From: Alteromonas stellipolaris
GTDB lineage: Bacteria > Pseudomonadota > Gammaproteobacteria > Enterobacterales > Alteromonadaceae
Length of the DNA stretch: 64,000 bases
Reading direction: 5' to 3'
Assembly: GCF_001562115.1 (NCBI RefSeq)
Contig: NZ_CP013927.1
Span: forward strand, 124,001 to 188,000
The notes below the pieces were generated by a model. The model was not told the origin of the DNA. It saw nothing but the letters and a program-made list of their open reading frames with translations, and ran no database searches. The position numbers and the translations under genes are program-made. Positions 43,997-52,828 of this stretch are shown piece by piece (positions within the stretch are counted from its first letter, which is position 1; each line of letters starts with the position of its first letter).

Positions 43997-45511
43997 TTAA
44001 TCACGCAAAATTATGACAGATCTGTCGCCATAGTTCTTTTCAAGAGTAGAGAGTTCTTCATATAATTCCTCAACGAGTATTGGCGAAGACATGTTAGACA
44101 CTATCTTATCCAAAATAGTTATATTTGGTTCGCATACTACATAGTCACGAGCACTGTCCTTACTAGTAACTATAGTACCCTCGGCAGAATATAAGACATA
44201 AAGAACGATATCACCGATACGATAGGCAATTGCTCCTAGAAGTACGATTTCGTCATTAGAATCAATCTTACCATCTACAATATTAAATGTTATGCGGAAA
44301 CGTACTGCATTCCCCTGATAAAAATCTAGCATATCTGAAGCTGATGATTTCAAGTATTCCATTTCTTTGTAGCTAACGAATACTTCTTCGCCAACATCAA
44401 ATAACTGAGTTATTCTCATCAATGTATTTAATGTTTCAACCTCACTGGAATAATCAACACTTTTACCATCGAAATTGATGCTTCCAAGTACTTCTTGTCC
44501 ACCGTCACCTTTGAGTAATATTTTGTAAGTATCACCACTTGAGACATCACTGATAAACTTTAGGTTCTCCCTCAAATCACGCAATTTGAATGGCTTTAAA
44601 CCGAAGTCAAACTTAAAGCTTATATTTTTACTATCATGTTTAAGTGTTATGTTGAAAAAGCTAGCTTTGTATCTTGATTTGAACAGAGGGTGATTAAAGT
44701 CCTCCAGAAATTGAGGGAAGTAGACTTCAACATCAAACCTGTAGTCATTACTAATACTGCCTTTACGAAAGATCATTCTCGCTTTAGCTGTAGGCTCAAG
44801 TCGAGTCAATGACAGTACAGCTGAATCTGAACTCAAGTCAGACCTTTCACTTAATTTTCCAAATCGTTTTTCGACAGCGGATAAATTTGAAATACGAGCC
44901 TTTTCTCTGAGACCAAGGTGTACATCAATAAGCTCTTCCAAATTTTCTTTGCCAATAAGGTCGAACTTAATTTTCAGGTGTTCTTCATCATAACCTGCGC
45001 TTTCTAGACAGTTCCTCTTGCAATTTAAGTAGTCGCTAAGGTTTCCGATGTATGATTTCAATTTTTTAGAAAGTGATTCGCCCGTCAACTCGGCCAATAG
45101 AAGACTTTCATCGTAATGAACTGTATAGCTCTTTTGATCTGTTGTAGTGACTAACTCAAGTACTTTTTCAATAAGCTCAGGGTCCACATGCCGAAGAAAA
45201 GCTCTAACTGGCAAATTAGCATCGTCATATTCAATGAATATATAAAAGCATGGAAGTGGATCTACGGCTAGTTTACGCAAATTTGATAGGCTAATAGACA
45301 GCTTACGCTCCTGCCCATCAGTCGCCTTAACTTGCACTTTACACTTAGGGGCAGATTGGTGAACTTGAAGACCAGTTATTTCATTGCTAAAAGGGAATTC
45401 GACTATAAAGTCCCAGCCCATTTTATCCTTTGTTGATTTGTTAGCAATTAAACCAACTTCAGAACACCAAGCATTGAAATGTAATTCACCTAAGTCACCT
45501 AAATCTCTCAC
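43997..45511 (-). CDS. DUF4365-type nuclease-like protein
   Basis: 504 residues from a GTG with AGGAAG upstream. Residues 1-130 show the DUF4365 pattern: G-D-L-G-E-L-H-F-N-A-W, then M-G-W-D-F-I-V-E-F and C-K-V-Q-V-K-A-T, corresponding to E, D and Q-x-K of a PD-(D/E)XK nuclease. The remaining 370 residues are beta-rich and match nothing I know. DUF4365 proteins are frequent in anti-phage and mobile islands. Its neighbours (Fic fusion, membrane coiled-coil protein) fit a defence cluster. Confidence 0.6.
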   Translation of the reverse strand: MRDLGDLGELHFNAWCSEVGLIANKSTKDKMGWDFIVEFPFSNEITGLQVHQSAPKCKVQVKATDGQERKLSISLSNLRKLAVDPLPCFYIFIEYDDANLPVRAFLRHVDPELIEKVLELVTTTDQKSYTVHYDESLLLAELTGESLSKKLKSYIGNLSDYLNCKRNCLESAGYDEEHLKIKFDLIGKENLEELIDVHLGLREKARISNLSAVEKRFGKLSERSDLSSDSAVLSLTRLEPTAKARMIFRKGSISNDYRFDVEVYFPQFLEDFNHPLFKSRYKASFFNITLKHDSKNISFKFDFGLKPFKLRDLRENLKFISDVSSGDTYKILLKGDGGQEVLGSINFDGKSVDYSSEVETLNTLMRITQLFDVGEEVFVSYKEMEYLKSSASDMLDFYQGNAVRFRITFNIVDGKIDSNDEIVLLGAIAYRIGDIVLYVLYSAEGTIVTSKDSARDYVVCEPNITILDKIVSNMSSPILVEELYEELSTLEKNYGDRSVIILRD

Positions 45512-45748
45512 TAATTAACTTCCTAACTAACATTTATCACAAAACCTTATTAACGCCTTCTGGCGTCAGAGCTGATGAAACATCCGCTTGGCTCGCGGAG
45601 CGACCTCAATCCAGCCTATCAGACATTTTCCAGTATGTCTGATACTCGCTATAGCCGCCATTTCAATTGCAATAAGCCAACGGCTGCAATACGTAAGGAG
45701 CTGCCCATGTTTTAACGGCCCAGTGGCCGAGGGGAACGACTCGAGCGC

Positions 45749-46501
45749 TTAGGAAGAAAAACGCTCCAATGCCTCTTTTTCGTATTTTGCATTACTTACA
45801 CCCCAATTACTTTCGTTTTTGAAGTAATTAAGCAAAGCATCTAATTTTAACGGATCATCTTCAATAACCTTTAAGCTTTTATCGATAGGTTCTCTCGCTT
45901 CGACTTTACTTTTGAATATGTCACCGTATGCTAAATTTTGTAGGCATACTTGAAAGTCCCCTAAATAGCACGATGCATCATATGTGTAGTCCATCATTTT
46001 ATCGAGGCAAGTAGTGCTGGTTGTATCATCTCGTAGCTTCATTACGTCATGCACGATAGATTGAAGAGAATACCTAAATGTTCTAAATAGTTTGGAATGA
46101 ACAATTTCGTTTGATTCTATTTTACTTACAAGCAGAAGCAATGCTTGATTGACCTGTTGGGATAATTCTAAGTATTCCTCTAGGTCCAAAAAAGCAACAT
46201 CATTAGGATTGAATTTTTTAATATTACAGTATGAATTAACTTCTCTGACGACTGCCGAACTCTGTTCTATTAGAAGGCTAACTTCCTTGAATAATTCAAT
46301 TCTTGTATTTCTTTTTGTTTCTTCTCTTTGGGCTTTAATAGTATTGCTATGTTGTTTTGATAATTGTTTAAAGGCAATTATGATTGAAACAATTACTGAC
46401 AAAGATGCCAATGAAGGTCCAGCAAAGTCTTTGGCTACTTCGTAACAGGATACATCACTAATAAAACTGCAACTTTTTACAATGATATTTGATGCCATCA
46501 C
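45749..46501 (-). CDS. Membrane-anchored coiled-coil protein, unknown
   Basis: About 250 residues (GTG at 46501 or ATG at 46498). One membrane helix (GPSLASLSVIVSIIIAFKQL) precedes a charged helix (KAQREETKRNTRIELFKEVSLLIEQ) and a helical remainder. This layout resembles DUF4760-like or other phage-defence-associated membrane proteins, but no assignment is secure. Upstream and downstream genes are on the same strand at 250-bp distances. Confidence 0.5.
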   Translation of the reverse strand: MMASNIIVKSCSFISDVSCYEVAKDFAGPSLASLSVIVSIIIAFKQLSKQHSNTIKAQREETKRNTRIELFKEVSLLIEQSSAVVREVNSYCNIKKFNPNDVAFLDLEEYLELSQQVNQALLLLVSKIESNEIVHSKLFRTFRYSLQSIVHDVMKLRDDTTSTTCLDKMMDYTYDASCYLGDFQVCLQNLAYGDIFKSKVEAREPIDKSLKVIEDDPLKLDALLNYFKNESNWGVSNAKYEKEALERFSS

Positions 46502-46741
46502 TTGATATCCCTTTCTGCATAACAGCTTATTACTGAGGTTTCATGGTAACACTTGTTCCCAATGAAAAACCACATCCAGTATTCTTATGGGAAAAAGTAT
46601 GAAATGACCGCTTTACGTACGCATGAGACTTTCAGATTTGATTTAGCTCTACCTCTGAAAGTGTCAGGTTAAGTGGCGACTAATACATCTCATTCTAATT
46701 GGTTTATTGAACGCACCAAACGGCTAGTCAGTGAAGACCCA

Positions 46742-47086
46742 TTAAGTGTGGGCCTGTGTTGATGATAGAGGTGTCCAAGGTTTTGGCGCAGCAATCGTAC
46801 AGTCATAGACGCAGGTTGCCAACTCAATAGCCTCTTCAATTGCCAGCTTGTTTCGAAAATTATCATGACGTAACCCAGAGTCAGCCATAAAGAATAAGGC
46901 TTTCATACTCCATTCACCGAAGGTGACACCTTTAAATTCAGTTTTGTTTATTAATGACTGAATTGCCAAAATTACTCGACCATAATTATCGGCAAAACTG
47001 CTACTGTTAGTGAGGGCATGCACCACGTCATCAGACATTGCCTCAAAAACGTGGTTGTTTGTGAAAATAGCGTGAGTGTTGATCAT
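46742..47086 (-). CDS. Unknown 114-residue protein
   Basis: The start ATG has AAAAGGAAAA upstream. The chain is mostly helical with a central G-V-T-F-G-E-W-S-M-K-A-L-F-F-M-A-D-S-G segment and two Cys near the end (ATCVYDCT). No family is recognised. It stands alone between two AT-rich gaps. Confidence 0.5.
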   Translation of the reverse strand: MINTHAIFTNNHVFEAMSDDVVHALTNSSSFADNYGRVILAIQSLINKTEFKGVTFGEWSMKALFFMADSGLRHDNFRNKLAIEEAIELATCVYDCTIAAPKPWTPLSSTQAHT

Positions 47087-47503
47087 AAGATTTTCCTTTT
47101 CTCTTTAATTTAAAAAATTCCGTCAGTCGCCTGACCCTTTTAAAAGTTAATGAGAAAAAAAATAAAAGCAATCACTTATTTCAATCATTTCAATAGGTTA
47201 TAGATTTTACGCTTAAGACATGCGTTTACAGTACATTAATGATAAAGCGGTGTTAATCAAGCTTTTAATTAATTTTTTTGCCATGAAAATAGCGCACTAA
47301 TGATTTAAATTTTTTTGTCAATAGTTATTTCTCACCTAATGATAACGTGTTTTTTGTCAGCACTTTAGGAAGAGGAATCGTCTGCATGTCGCTGTTAGAT
47401 TGCAATAACTCAGCGACCGCAATACGTACTTTGCGGTAGTTCAACAGTTTAAATTTAGGCTTACACTAATTTGTTTATTACTCAGTATCCCACTTCTACA
47501 TCG
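47087..47503. other. AT-rich intergenic region
   Basis: 417 bases with no gene. A 29-base segment at 47400-47428 resembles 45667-45695 (24 of 29 positions identical, both with TTGCAATAA and GCAATACGTA), so the two gaps share an origin. Confidence 0.45.
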
Positions 47504-47692
47504 CTAACTATCTACAAATAGCAGCTTACCCAATACCACCAGCACAAATACAGAGGCCACTACGATACTTATTAAAGTAAAAAAGGACATCTCCCCCATC
47601 ACTTCATCATCTTTCAGGCCTGAATTATCATCATCGTTGACCACTTCATAAAATTGATTTTTGGTTAGGATTGCTCCTATTTTCCTAAACAT
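47504..47692 (-). CDS. Small tail-anchored membrane protein
   Basis: 62 residues: an acidic soluble head (VVNDDDNSGLKDDEVMG) and a C-terminal hydrophobic helix (LISIVVASVFVLVVLGKLL). It overlaps the upstream gene by 8 bases, so it is third in a coupled operon with the two genes up to 48493. Confidence 0.55.
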   Translation of the reverse strand: MFRKIGAILTKNQFYEVVNDDDNSGLKDDEVMGEMSFFTLISIVVASVFVLVVLGKLLFVDS

Positions 47693-47996
47693 GATTGTCC
47701 TTGCGGTTAAGCGCCTTTTTCTTTAACAGTACCGCTTGCTTATGGGGATCGAAAATTTTATCTATGCCCCAGTTCGTTAAGTTAAACTCGCATTCCTTAA
47801 ATCCGTGTTCCTTGAGGTACGACAAAATATACTTAGGTGAACGAAAGACTTTTTCGAATTCATTCATATGAGTCAGCGTCACTTCCATTCCATTTACCAT
47901 CATCACTAACACCAAGTCACCGTTAGGCAGTCCAATGCCGGTCACTTGAGATACTGCACCTTTTTGTTGGAAAGATTTTACTGTTTCTATGTTCAC
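47685..47996 (-). CDS. Unknown 103-residue protein
   Basis: A small alpha/beta protein (GIGLPNGDLVLVMMVNGMEVTL, then SYLKEHGFKECEFNLTNWG) with a basic C-terminus. The start overlaps the previous stop by 4 bases. No family is recognised. Confidence 0.5.
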   Translation of the reverse strand: MNIETVKSFQQKGAVSQVTGIGLPNGDLVLVMMVNGMEVTLTHMNEFEKVFRSPKYILSYLKEHGFKECEFNLTNWGIDKIFDPHKQAVLLKKKALNRKDNHV

Positions 47997-48493
47997 GCAT
48001 CACCTAAAAACACGGCTGAGTTTATATCGATAAAGCCATTAGCGGTCAGCATCCATTGGCGTTTATTCACTTCAAAGACATCTCCATTCATGGTTTGTCT
48101 AAAAGGCCAACTTCCAGTGACTGTTACATCGTTTTTCAGAAACCAGTGACCATTGATATTCATAGTCGAATGCCAAGCATCAATCAGCGTCGCTTTATGT
48201 TTTGTCGCTACTTTTTCATACCAGCCCGACTCGAACAGATGTCGGCTCGCTGAGGTAATGTTCTGCCAGCCTTCTTTGTATGTCTGGGGTTGCTGTAATA
48301 AGGACGCGTCCATAAGCAAATGGAAATACTCGTGTATACGATTTGCGTGTTGATGCAATTTAGTATCGTTTTGAATCGCATCGATTAGCGTACTTTCTTT
48401 CTCACACCCTATTCTTTCAGCGGGCGTCGACACCAACAGATGCAAGCGATAGAGCTCATCATATCGTAAGTGATAAACATTCACCGTAACCAA
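47993..48493 (-). CDS. Unknown 166-residue protein
   Basis: First gene of a three-gene overlapping operon. The N-terminal half is helical with His-rich stretches (HQHANRIHEYFHLL), the second half has strands with W-F-L-K-N-D-V-T-V-T-G-S-W-P. A motif variant of TTTCCGGATAT lies 76 bases upstream. No family is recognised; the operon is probably element backbone. Confidence 0.5.
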   Translation of the reverse strand: MVTVNVYHLRYDELYRLHLLVSTPAERIGCEKESTLIDAIQNDTKLHQHANRIHEYFHLLMDASLLQQPQTYKEGWQNITSASRHLFESGWYEKVATKHKATLIDAWHSTMNINGHWFLKNDVTVTGSWPFRQTMNGDVFEVNKRQWMLTANGFIDINSAVFLGDA

Positions 48494-48568
48494 TAGAATT
48501 CCTTAAGTTAGTTTCATAACTAAAGGATAAAGTTGGGGGGCAAAATTCACCGACAACTAAATACCACG

Positions 48569-48579
48569 ATATCCAGAAA
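48569..48579 (-). promoter_or_regulatory. TTTCCGGATAT-like motif, one mismatch
   Basis: ATATCCAGAAA on the plus strand equals TTTCTGGATAT on the minus strand, one change from the 11-mer found four times elsewhere. It lies in the divergent promoter region between the operon at 47504-48493 and the helicase gene. Confidence 0.35.
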
Positions 48580-48603
48580 TCTAATGCGGTAATCCCATGA
48601 TTG

Positions 48604-50682
48604 ATGTTTCATACCCAAAACGTTTCATGTCAGATAAATATGCAATTTAATCGACACCAATTAGATTTTATTCAATACCCCCTAGATACTCATATATGTT
48701 TAATCGCGCCTCCAGGCTCCGGCAAAACCCAAGTGACCAGTGCGAGAATTGCCTATCTGATTAAGCAAGGTGTTGCCCCCCAAAAGATTTTAGCATCAAC
48801 TTTTAATGTTAAAGCGGCGGATGAGTTAACCGAACGCCTCAACGACTACCGGTTGCCTGCTCTGCCCCCCATTCGTAATTACCACAAAGTAGGCTCAAGA
48901 ATGAATCGGGCCTTCAAGAAAAAAGGCTTTATCAAGCACCATCAGTTTATCCAACATGAATGGCAAATTAGAGAAAAAGCTAAGCAGGTATTGTTGCAAA
49001 CGGCCAGCACTGACATCAATCCGCATGACTCAGGAACCTTGGAAGACTTTGTCAGTTTCATTAGCGTGGTAAAAAGCCAGCTTTTAAGTGCTGAAGATAC
49101 CTTCACTGAAAAACAAATTAATGCACGGTACAGGTGTTTTATTAATGGCTTTGAAGAGTATGAAAAGCTCCGTGAGCAGCAAGGCTTTCAAACTTTTGAT
49201 GACCTTCTATATGATCCAGTCAGAGTCTTATTGACGACACCTAGCGCGGTATCTTTCGTTGAAAATCATTTAGACCATATTTTAATTGATGAATTTCAAG
49301 ATATGAACCCCATCACGTTTGCGTTATTTAGCTTCATAGCTGGGAGTCGTGCTTACATCACCGGCATTGGTGATGACGACCAAACTATTAACGTCTATCG
49401 AGGTAGTGATCCTCACTTTATTGTTTCTGGGTTTTCCGAAGGGTTACAAAACGTGGCGCTTCTTCAATTAGCTGAAACATATCGATTTGGCCATGTTACG
49501 GCCATAGCCGCTAATCAACTTATTCAACATAACAAAGTTAGACACAATAAGATTTGTGTATCCGGAGCAAATACGCCACATACTCACATCAGCCTTGGTT
49601 ATTATGATGAACAACTCAGCTATCGGTGCCCCCACCAGCGTTCCCTTTTACAGACCATTAATAAACATTTAGCTACAGGGCGTCGTAAAAGCGACATTGG
49701 TATTCTGCTACGCACCTACCACATCTCACCGTGGATTGAGTTTGCCCTCATACGCGAACGCATAGCGTATAGAGTTGAAGATGGCCGTAGCGCTCTTTCA
49801 CTTCCCTTTGTTCAAGGTATAAAGGCGTTTGCTGCCCTGCATGTCGAAACCCAATCCGAGCCACCGCAAGTATCGCCTATTATCTTTCTACTCAATCATC
49901 CTGTCCTACCCGTAAAAAAAGCCTTACTCCCCCAACTTGCCAGCCTGGTAGAGGCGAGTAGAACAATTGACGATGAGGACATCGAGCGGATAGAGCCCAC
50001 GCTTTCACCTTATGTAAAAACCATCGTGAAAAAGCGTATCAATAGTCTAAATAAGGCCTTATCACAACCGTGGAGTGAGGCAGTTTCTACGTATTATGAG
50101 TCTGAAATACACGCTGCTTACACTGAACAAATTGCCACCCGTAAACAAGGGAATGACATTCGTAACCACAGTATTCTAATCGCAGCCCTCTTATTGCTGA
50201 ATTCGACTCGTTCTGGTGATGAACTACTGCGAATAATGACCGCCCCGAGTGAAGACGAGGATACGATAACGATTACCACACTAAATAGTTCTAAAGGATG
50301 TGCTTGGTTCACCGTCATCATTCCAGCTTGCGTGGAAACCATCTTGCCGTATCAGCACCCCGATAGCCCAACCGACATAGAAGATGAGCGTCGACTAATG
50401 TACGTAGGTATCACCCGTGCTACACAACATTTACACCTTATCACCACAGAGAAGAAAGGCTTTCAATCCGCACTTAAGGCGGGCCATGAATCACCGGTAT
50501 CTACAGTTTCCCCAACGATGAAGGAACCCAGTCGATTTCTTTACGAAATGCGGCTATCGGATGCAGAAGCCGTAGGTAACGCAATCACCCTTGATAACGA
50601 CATCACCCTAACCACCACTGGCGATATCAGCATAATAGAACGCTATCTAACTACATTAGAGGATATTTATAATGGAGCATGA
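48604..50682 (+). CDS. UvrD/Rep-type superfamily 1 helicase
   Basis: About 692 residues. All main SF1A motifs are present: Walker A APPGSGKT near residue 40, motif II IDEFQD, motif III GDDDQTIN, motif IV/V AETYRF and TLNSSKG, and motif VI MYVGITRATQHL. The usual C-terminal extension of UvrD is short. Starts at 48601 (TTG), 48604 or 48640 (ATG) are possible, none with a strong ribosome site. It unwinds DNA 3' to 5' and could serve transfer, replication or defence. It overlaps the next gene by 11 bases. Confidence 0.85.
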   Translation: MFHTQNVSCQINMQFNRHQLDFIQYPLDTHICLIAPPGSGKTQVTSARIAYLIKQGVAPQKILASTFNVKAADELTERLNDYRLPALPPIRNYHKVGSRMNRAFKKKGFIKHHQFIQHEWQIREKAKQVLLQTASTDINPHDSGTLEDFVSFISVVKSQLLSAEDTFTEKQINARYRCFINGFEEYEKLREQQGFQTFDDLLYDPVRVLLTTPSAVSFVENHLDHILIDEFQDMNPITFALFSFIAGSRAYITGIGDDDQTINVYRGSDPHFIVSGFSEGLQNVALLQLAETYRFGHVTAIAANQLIQHNKVRHNKICVSGANTPHTHISLGYYDEQLSYRCPHQRSLLQTINKHLATGRRKSDIGILLRTYHISPWIEFALIRERIAYRVEDGRSALSLPFVQGIKAFAALHVETQSEPPQVSPIIFLLNHPVLPVKKALLPQLASLVEASRTIDDEDIERIEPTLSPYVKTIVKKRINSLNKALSQPWSEAVSTYYESEIHAAYTEQIATRKQGNDIRNHSILIAALLLLNSTRSGDELLRIMTAPSEDEDTITITTLNSSKGCAWFTVIIPACVETILPYQHPDSPTDIEDERRLMYVGITRATQHLHLITTEKKGFQSALKAGHESPVSTVSPTMKEPSRFLYEMRLSDAEAVGNAITLDNDITLTTTGDISIIERYLTTLEDIYNGA

Positions 50683-50983
50683 TCCCATTCAACTGGCTCA
50701 ATTAACGGTTTATCAAAAATATAAGATAACGAAACGGCCACGCTATGCTTTTGCTATAACCTGTTTTTCTATTGCCGCCGCTATGCTGCCTATCATCTTA
50801 TTGGTGTCTTTGGGTAACGCGAACTACATCACCAAATTCACCTTATTTGGTACCGCTTCGCTATTTTATTCAGTAGGTGCTTATTACAATCGGGAGCATG
50901 TTCTTGGTTTTCAACAATATCAATTAATCTTGTTCAGTGCCGTGATTGGAATAGCGCTTCTTACCGCTAGATGGTGGCTATAA
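50672..50983 (+). CDS. Small three-helix membrane protein
   Basis: 103 residues with three hydrophobic helices (FAITCFSIAAAMLPIILLV, KFTLFGTASLFYSVGAYY, YQLILFSAVIGIALLTARWW). It overlaps the helicase stop and shares TAATG with the next start, so the three genes are tightly coupled. No family is recognised. Confidence 0.6.
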   Translation: MEHDPIQLAQLTVYQKYKITKRPRYAFAITCFSIAAAMLPIILLVSLGNANYITKFTLFGTASLFYSVGAYYNREHVLGFQQYQLILFSAVIGIALLTARWWL

Positions 50984-51804
50984 TGTTTCCACATCAACTA
51001 CAGCAGAAGATCTCGCTCGCACTTAAAGCAATCAATCAGTCGCAAAGTAATAGTGTGGTTGAACCGCAGAAAAGGACTGTTCGCTTTACCCCTCAACAAA
51101 CACACTTTTTAGAGGCCTTGCAGCAAAGCCTTGGTGGGAAGGCCTCGTTCAATGATGCCGTGTCTCATTTAGTGAATCTTGGTATGCAAATGAATGAAGA
51201 TCCATTCTTTTCGTATCACCAAGCTAAATGGCAAATTGATGATGTTTTCAAATTTCATATCATCCCAAGTATTTTTATAAATACGCTGTTGAAGGCCATC
51301 AATATTCCCGAGATTAACGAGACTAAAATCAATTCTAAAGACGCGCTTTTTCAATTGTTGAGCCCTCATGTAGACAAACTGGCCAAGTTTTTTAATGTCA
51401 GCAGTGCATATCTTAAAGGGGGCAACCCTTTTCCATACGTCATGCCCTACGCGCAACCTTTTCATCACGAACTTCTAGAGCAAATGGAACGAGACAGTAT
51501 CACTGAGTTTCAGCCCATTTATTCTTTGCTTAAATACACCTGTCCAGAGTCAGTAGGCATCGATACCGCACTGTATGTGAAAATTGAATACCAATTGGAT
51601 TTATATAAATCGATCAATGTGGTGAAGCCTATCGGGTTATACGCTGCGAGTGATATAGCTGTGAATCAATATGAGAGTATTGCGCAAACCTTGCGTTGGC
51701 GGTGCTTTCAATTTGCAATCGACCTTAATACCCTGAATCGATTTTCAATGGGCACATTCTTGCCCGAACAGGCAGGAAGAGGCTTACCTTGTTTGTCGCA
51801 ATAA
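50983..51804 (+). CDS. Unknown protein with possible RHH-like N-terminus
   Basis: 273 residues starting at TAATG. Residues 25-60 read V-R-F-T-P-Q-Q-T-H-F-L-E-A-L-Q-Q-S-L-G-G-K-A-S-F-N-D-A-V-S-H-L-V, a strand followed by two helices as in ribbon-helix-helix proteins. The rest is a mostly helical domain of unknown type. Coupled to the helicase, it may guide it to DNA or regulate the operon. Confidence 0.5.
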   Translation: MFPHQLQQKISLALKAINQSQSNSVVEPQKRTVRFTPQQTHFLEALQQSLGGKASFNDAVSHLVNLGMQMNEDPFFSYHQAKWQIDDVFKFHIIPSIFINTLLKAINIPEINETKINSKDALFQLLSPHVDKLAKFFNVSSAYLKGGNPFPYVMPYAQPFHHELLEQMERDSITEFQPIYSLLKYTCPESVGIDTALYVKIEYQLDLYKSINVVKPIGLYAASDIAVNQYESIAQTLRWRCFQFAIDLNTLNRFSMGTFLPEQAGRGLPCLSQ

Positions 51805-51919
51805 TAGAGAGCTTATTAATGAGATAGCAAAGCCTAATATGCCTTTTTTTGACACCTTTCCCTTCTTCAATACGTTGAGCATATGAAAACAATGTGAGAC
51901 AAGAAGAGAGGAAACCAAT

Positions 51920-52132
51920 TTGGCTAATCAACTTTCAGTAAAAAAAATAGAAGATATTGTTAGCGAAGCAGCATTGAATGAGCGTTATTCAGTGACTGTT
52001 ACACCCGAAGCGTACAAGGCTTGTTGTGTAGAGATACGTTATGTTGATAATGACCAACTAGCATGGAGAAAAAGAAGTTTCGAGCCAGATTTTGAGTCAG
52101 CACTTCGCCATAAACTGTCTGTTTACGCCTAA
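51920..52132 (+). CDS. Unknown 70-residue protein
   Basis: A TTG start with GAGAGGAAA at proper spacing. The sequence has a short helix-strand pattern (IEDIVSEAALNERYSVTVTPEAY, then CCVEIRYVDNDQLAWRKRSF). A clear terminator follows. No family is recognised. Confidence 0.55.
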   Translation: MANQLSVKKIEDIVSEAALNERYSVTVTPEAYKACCVEIRYVDNDQLAWRKRSFEPDFESALRHKLSVYA

Positions 52133-52150
52133 TAATCAAATCATCGGAAC

Positions 52151-52186
52151 AACACCTGAACTATGAATAATAGCTCAGGTGTTTTT
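52151..52186 (+). terminator. Rho-independent terminator
   Basis: AACACCTGA (52151-52159) pairs with TCAGGTGTT (52175-52183), with an inner CTAT/ATAG extension, followed by TTTTT. It ends the gene at 51920-52132. Confidence 0.85.
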
Positions 52187-52218
52187 AGTCAACTGACAGA
52201 AAGTAATTCAGATACATA

Positions 52219-52419
52219 CTAGCGCCGGCCATTAAAAATTGGCATTTCTTTAGTGCCATCAGCAGTTATTTTATTTCCGTCCAAAGTCCCACTAGTTAGT
52301 AAATCAGAGTCCATTATTTCATGCACTTCATCATGCTCAATTGAAGATTTAGCGTGTCGTTTACCCTCAGCATGACAGGTATCGACTAACTTTCCGTTTT
52401 TGAAAAATCCAAATTTCAT
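52219..52419 (-). CDS. Unknown 66-residue protein
   Basis: The N-terminus M-K-F-G-F-F-K-N-G-K-L-V-D-T-C-H and G-T-L-D-G-N-K-I-T-A-D-G-T-K suggest a small beta protein. It lies downstream of a coiled-coil membrane gene on the same strand, 8 bases away. No family is recognised. Confidence 0.4.
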   Translation of the reverse strand: MKFGFFKNGKLVDTCHAEGKRHAKSSIEHDEVHEIMDSDLLTSGTLDGNKITADGTKEMPIFNGRR

Positions 52420-52427
52420 CTTATTTC

Positions 52428-52652
52428 CTACACTAGGTTATGAATAAATGTAAAGGCTGACATCAGCAAACTGATAATTGAAATGACGAGTGCCACTGTA
52501 ACCTTTTTAGAGTTCGATTTGGCAATTTGAACAGCTTCTTCTTTCAATTCCATTTCACGATTCAGGCGCTTCCTTTCAGCCTTTATCTTGCGATCATTGT
52601 TAGCAGCTTTCGCATTTCTTAAAGATATTTGTAGCTCAGATTCAGGTGGCAT
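52428..52652 (-). CDS. Tail-anchored coiled-coil protein
   Basis: 74 residues. A charged helix (AERKRLNREMELKEEAVQIAK) leads into a C-terminal membrane helix (VTVALVISIISLLMSAFTF). It stands between the remnant at 52661 and the gene at 52219 on the same strand. No family is recognised. Confidence 0.5.
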   Translation of the reverse strand: MPPESELQISLRNAKAANNDRKIKAERKRLNREMELKEEAVQIAKSNSKKVTVALVISIISLLMSAFTFIHNLV

Positions 52653-52660
52653 CGAGTTTC

Positions 52661-52828
52661 CTATTTCGCTTTATCGAAGAGCGGTTTCAATAGTTTTTCG
52701 TAATCTCTGGTAAGTGCAGTTAATAATGAAAAGCCACTAACCTGTAACAAGTAAGGTGTTGCGTCTGACCAAACCCAGCCAGATAAAAATACTAATACGA
52801 TTGAGACACAAAATAGCCATAATGCTTC
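52661..52828 (-). pseudogene. Open frame continuing past the HigA stop
   Basis: Directly after the TAG of the HigA-like gene the same frame stays open for 55 codons, encoding a hydrophobic helix (FCVSIVLVFLSGWVWSDA) and a charged tail (TRDYEKLLKPLFDKAK). No ATG or GTG start is available early in it. It looks like a small membrane protein that lost its start. Coordinates cover the open frame. Confidence 0.35.

Noticed and set aside
45512..45748. Integron attC site
   Set aside because: A small hairpin ACGCC-TTCT-GGCGT and GC-rich parts recall attC, but the core GTTRRRY/RYYYAAC pair was not found.
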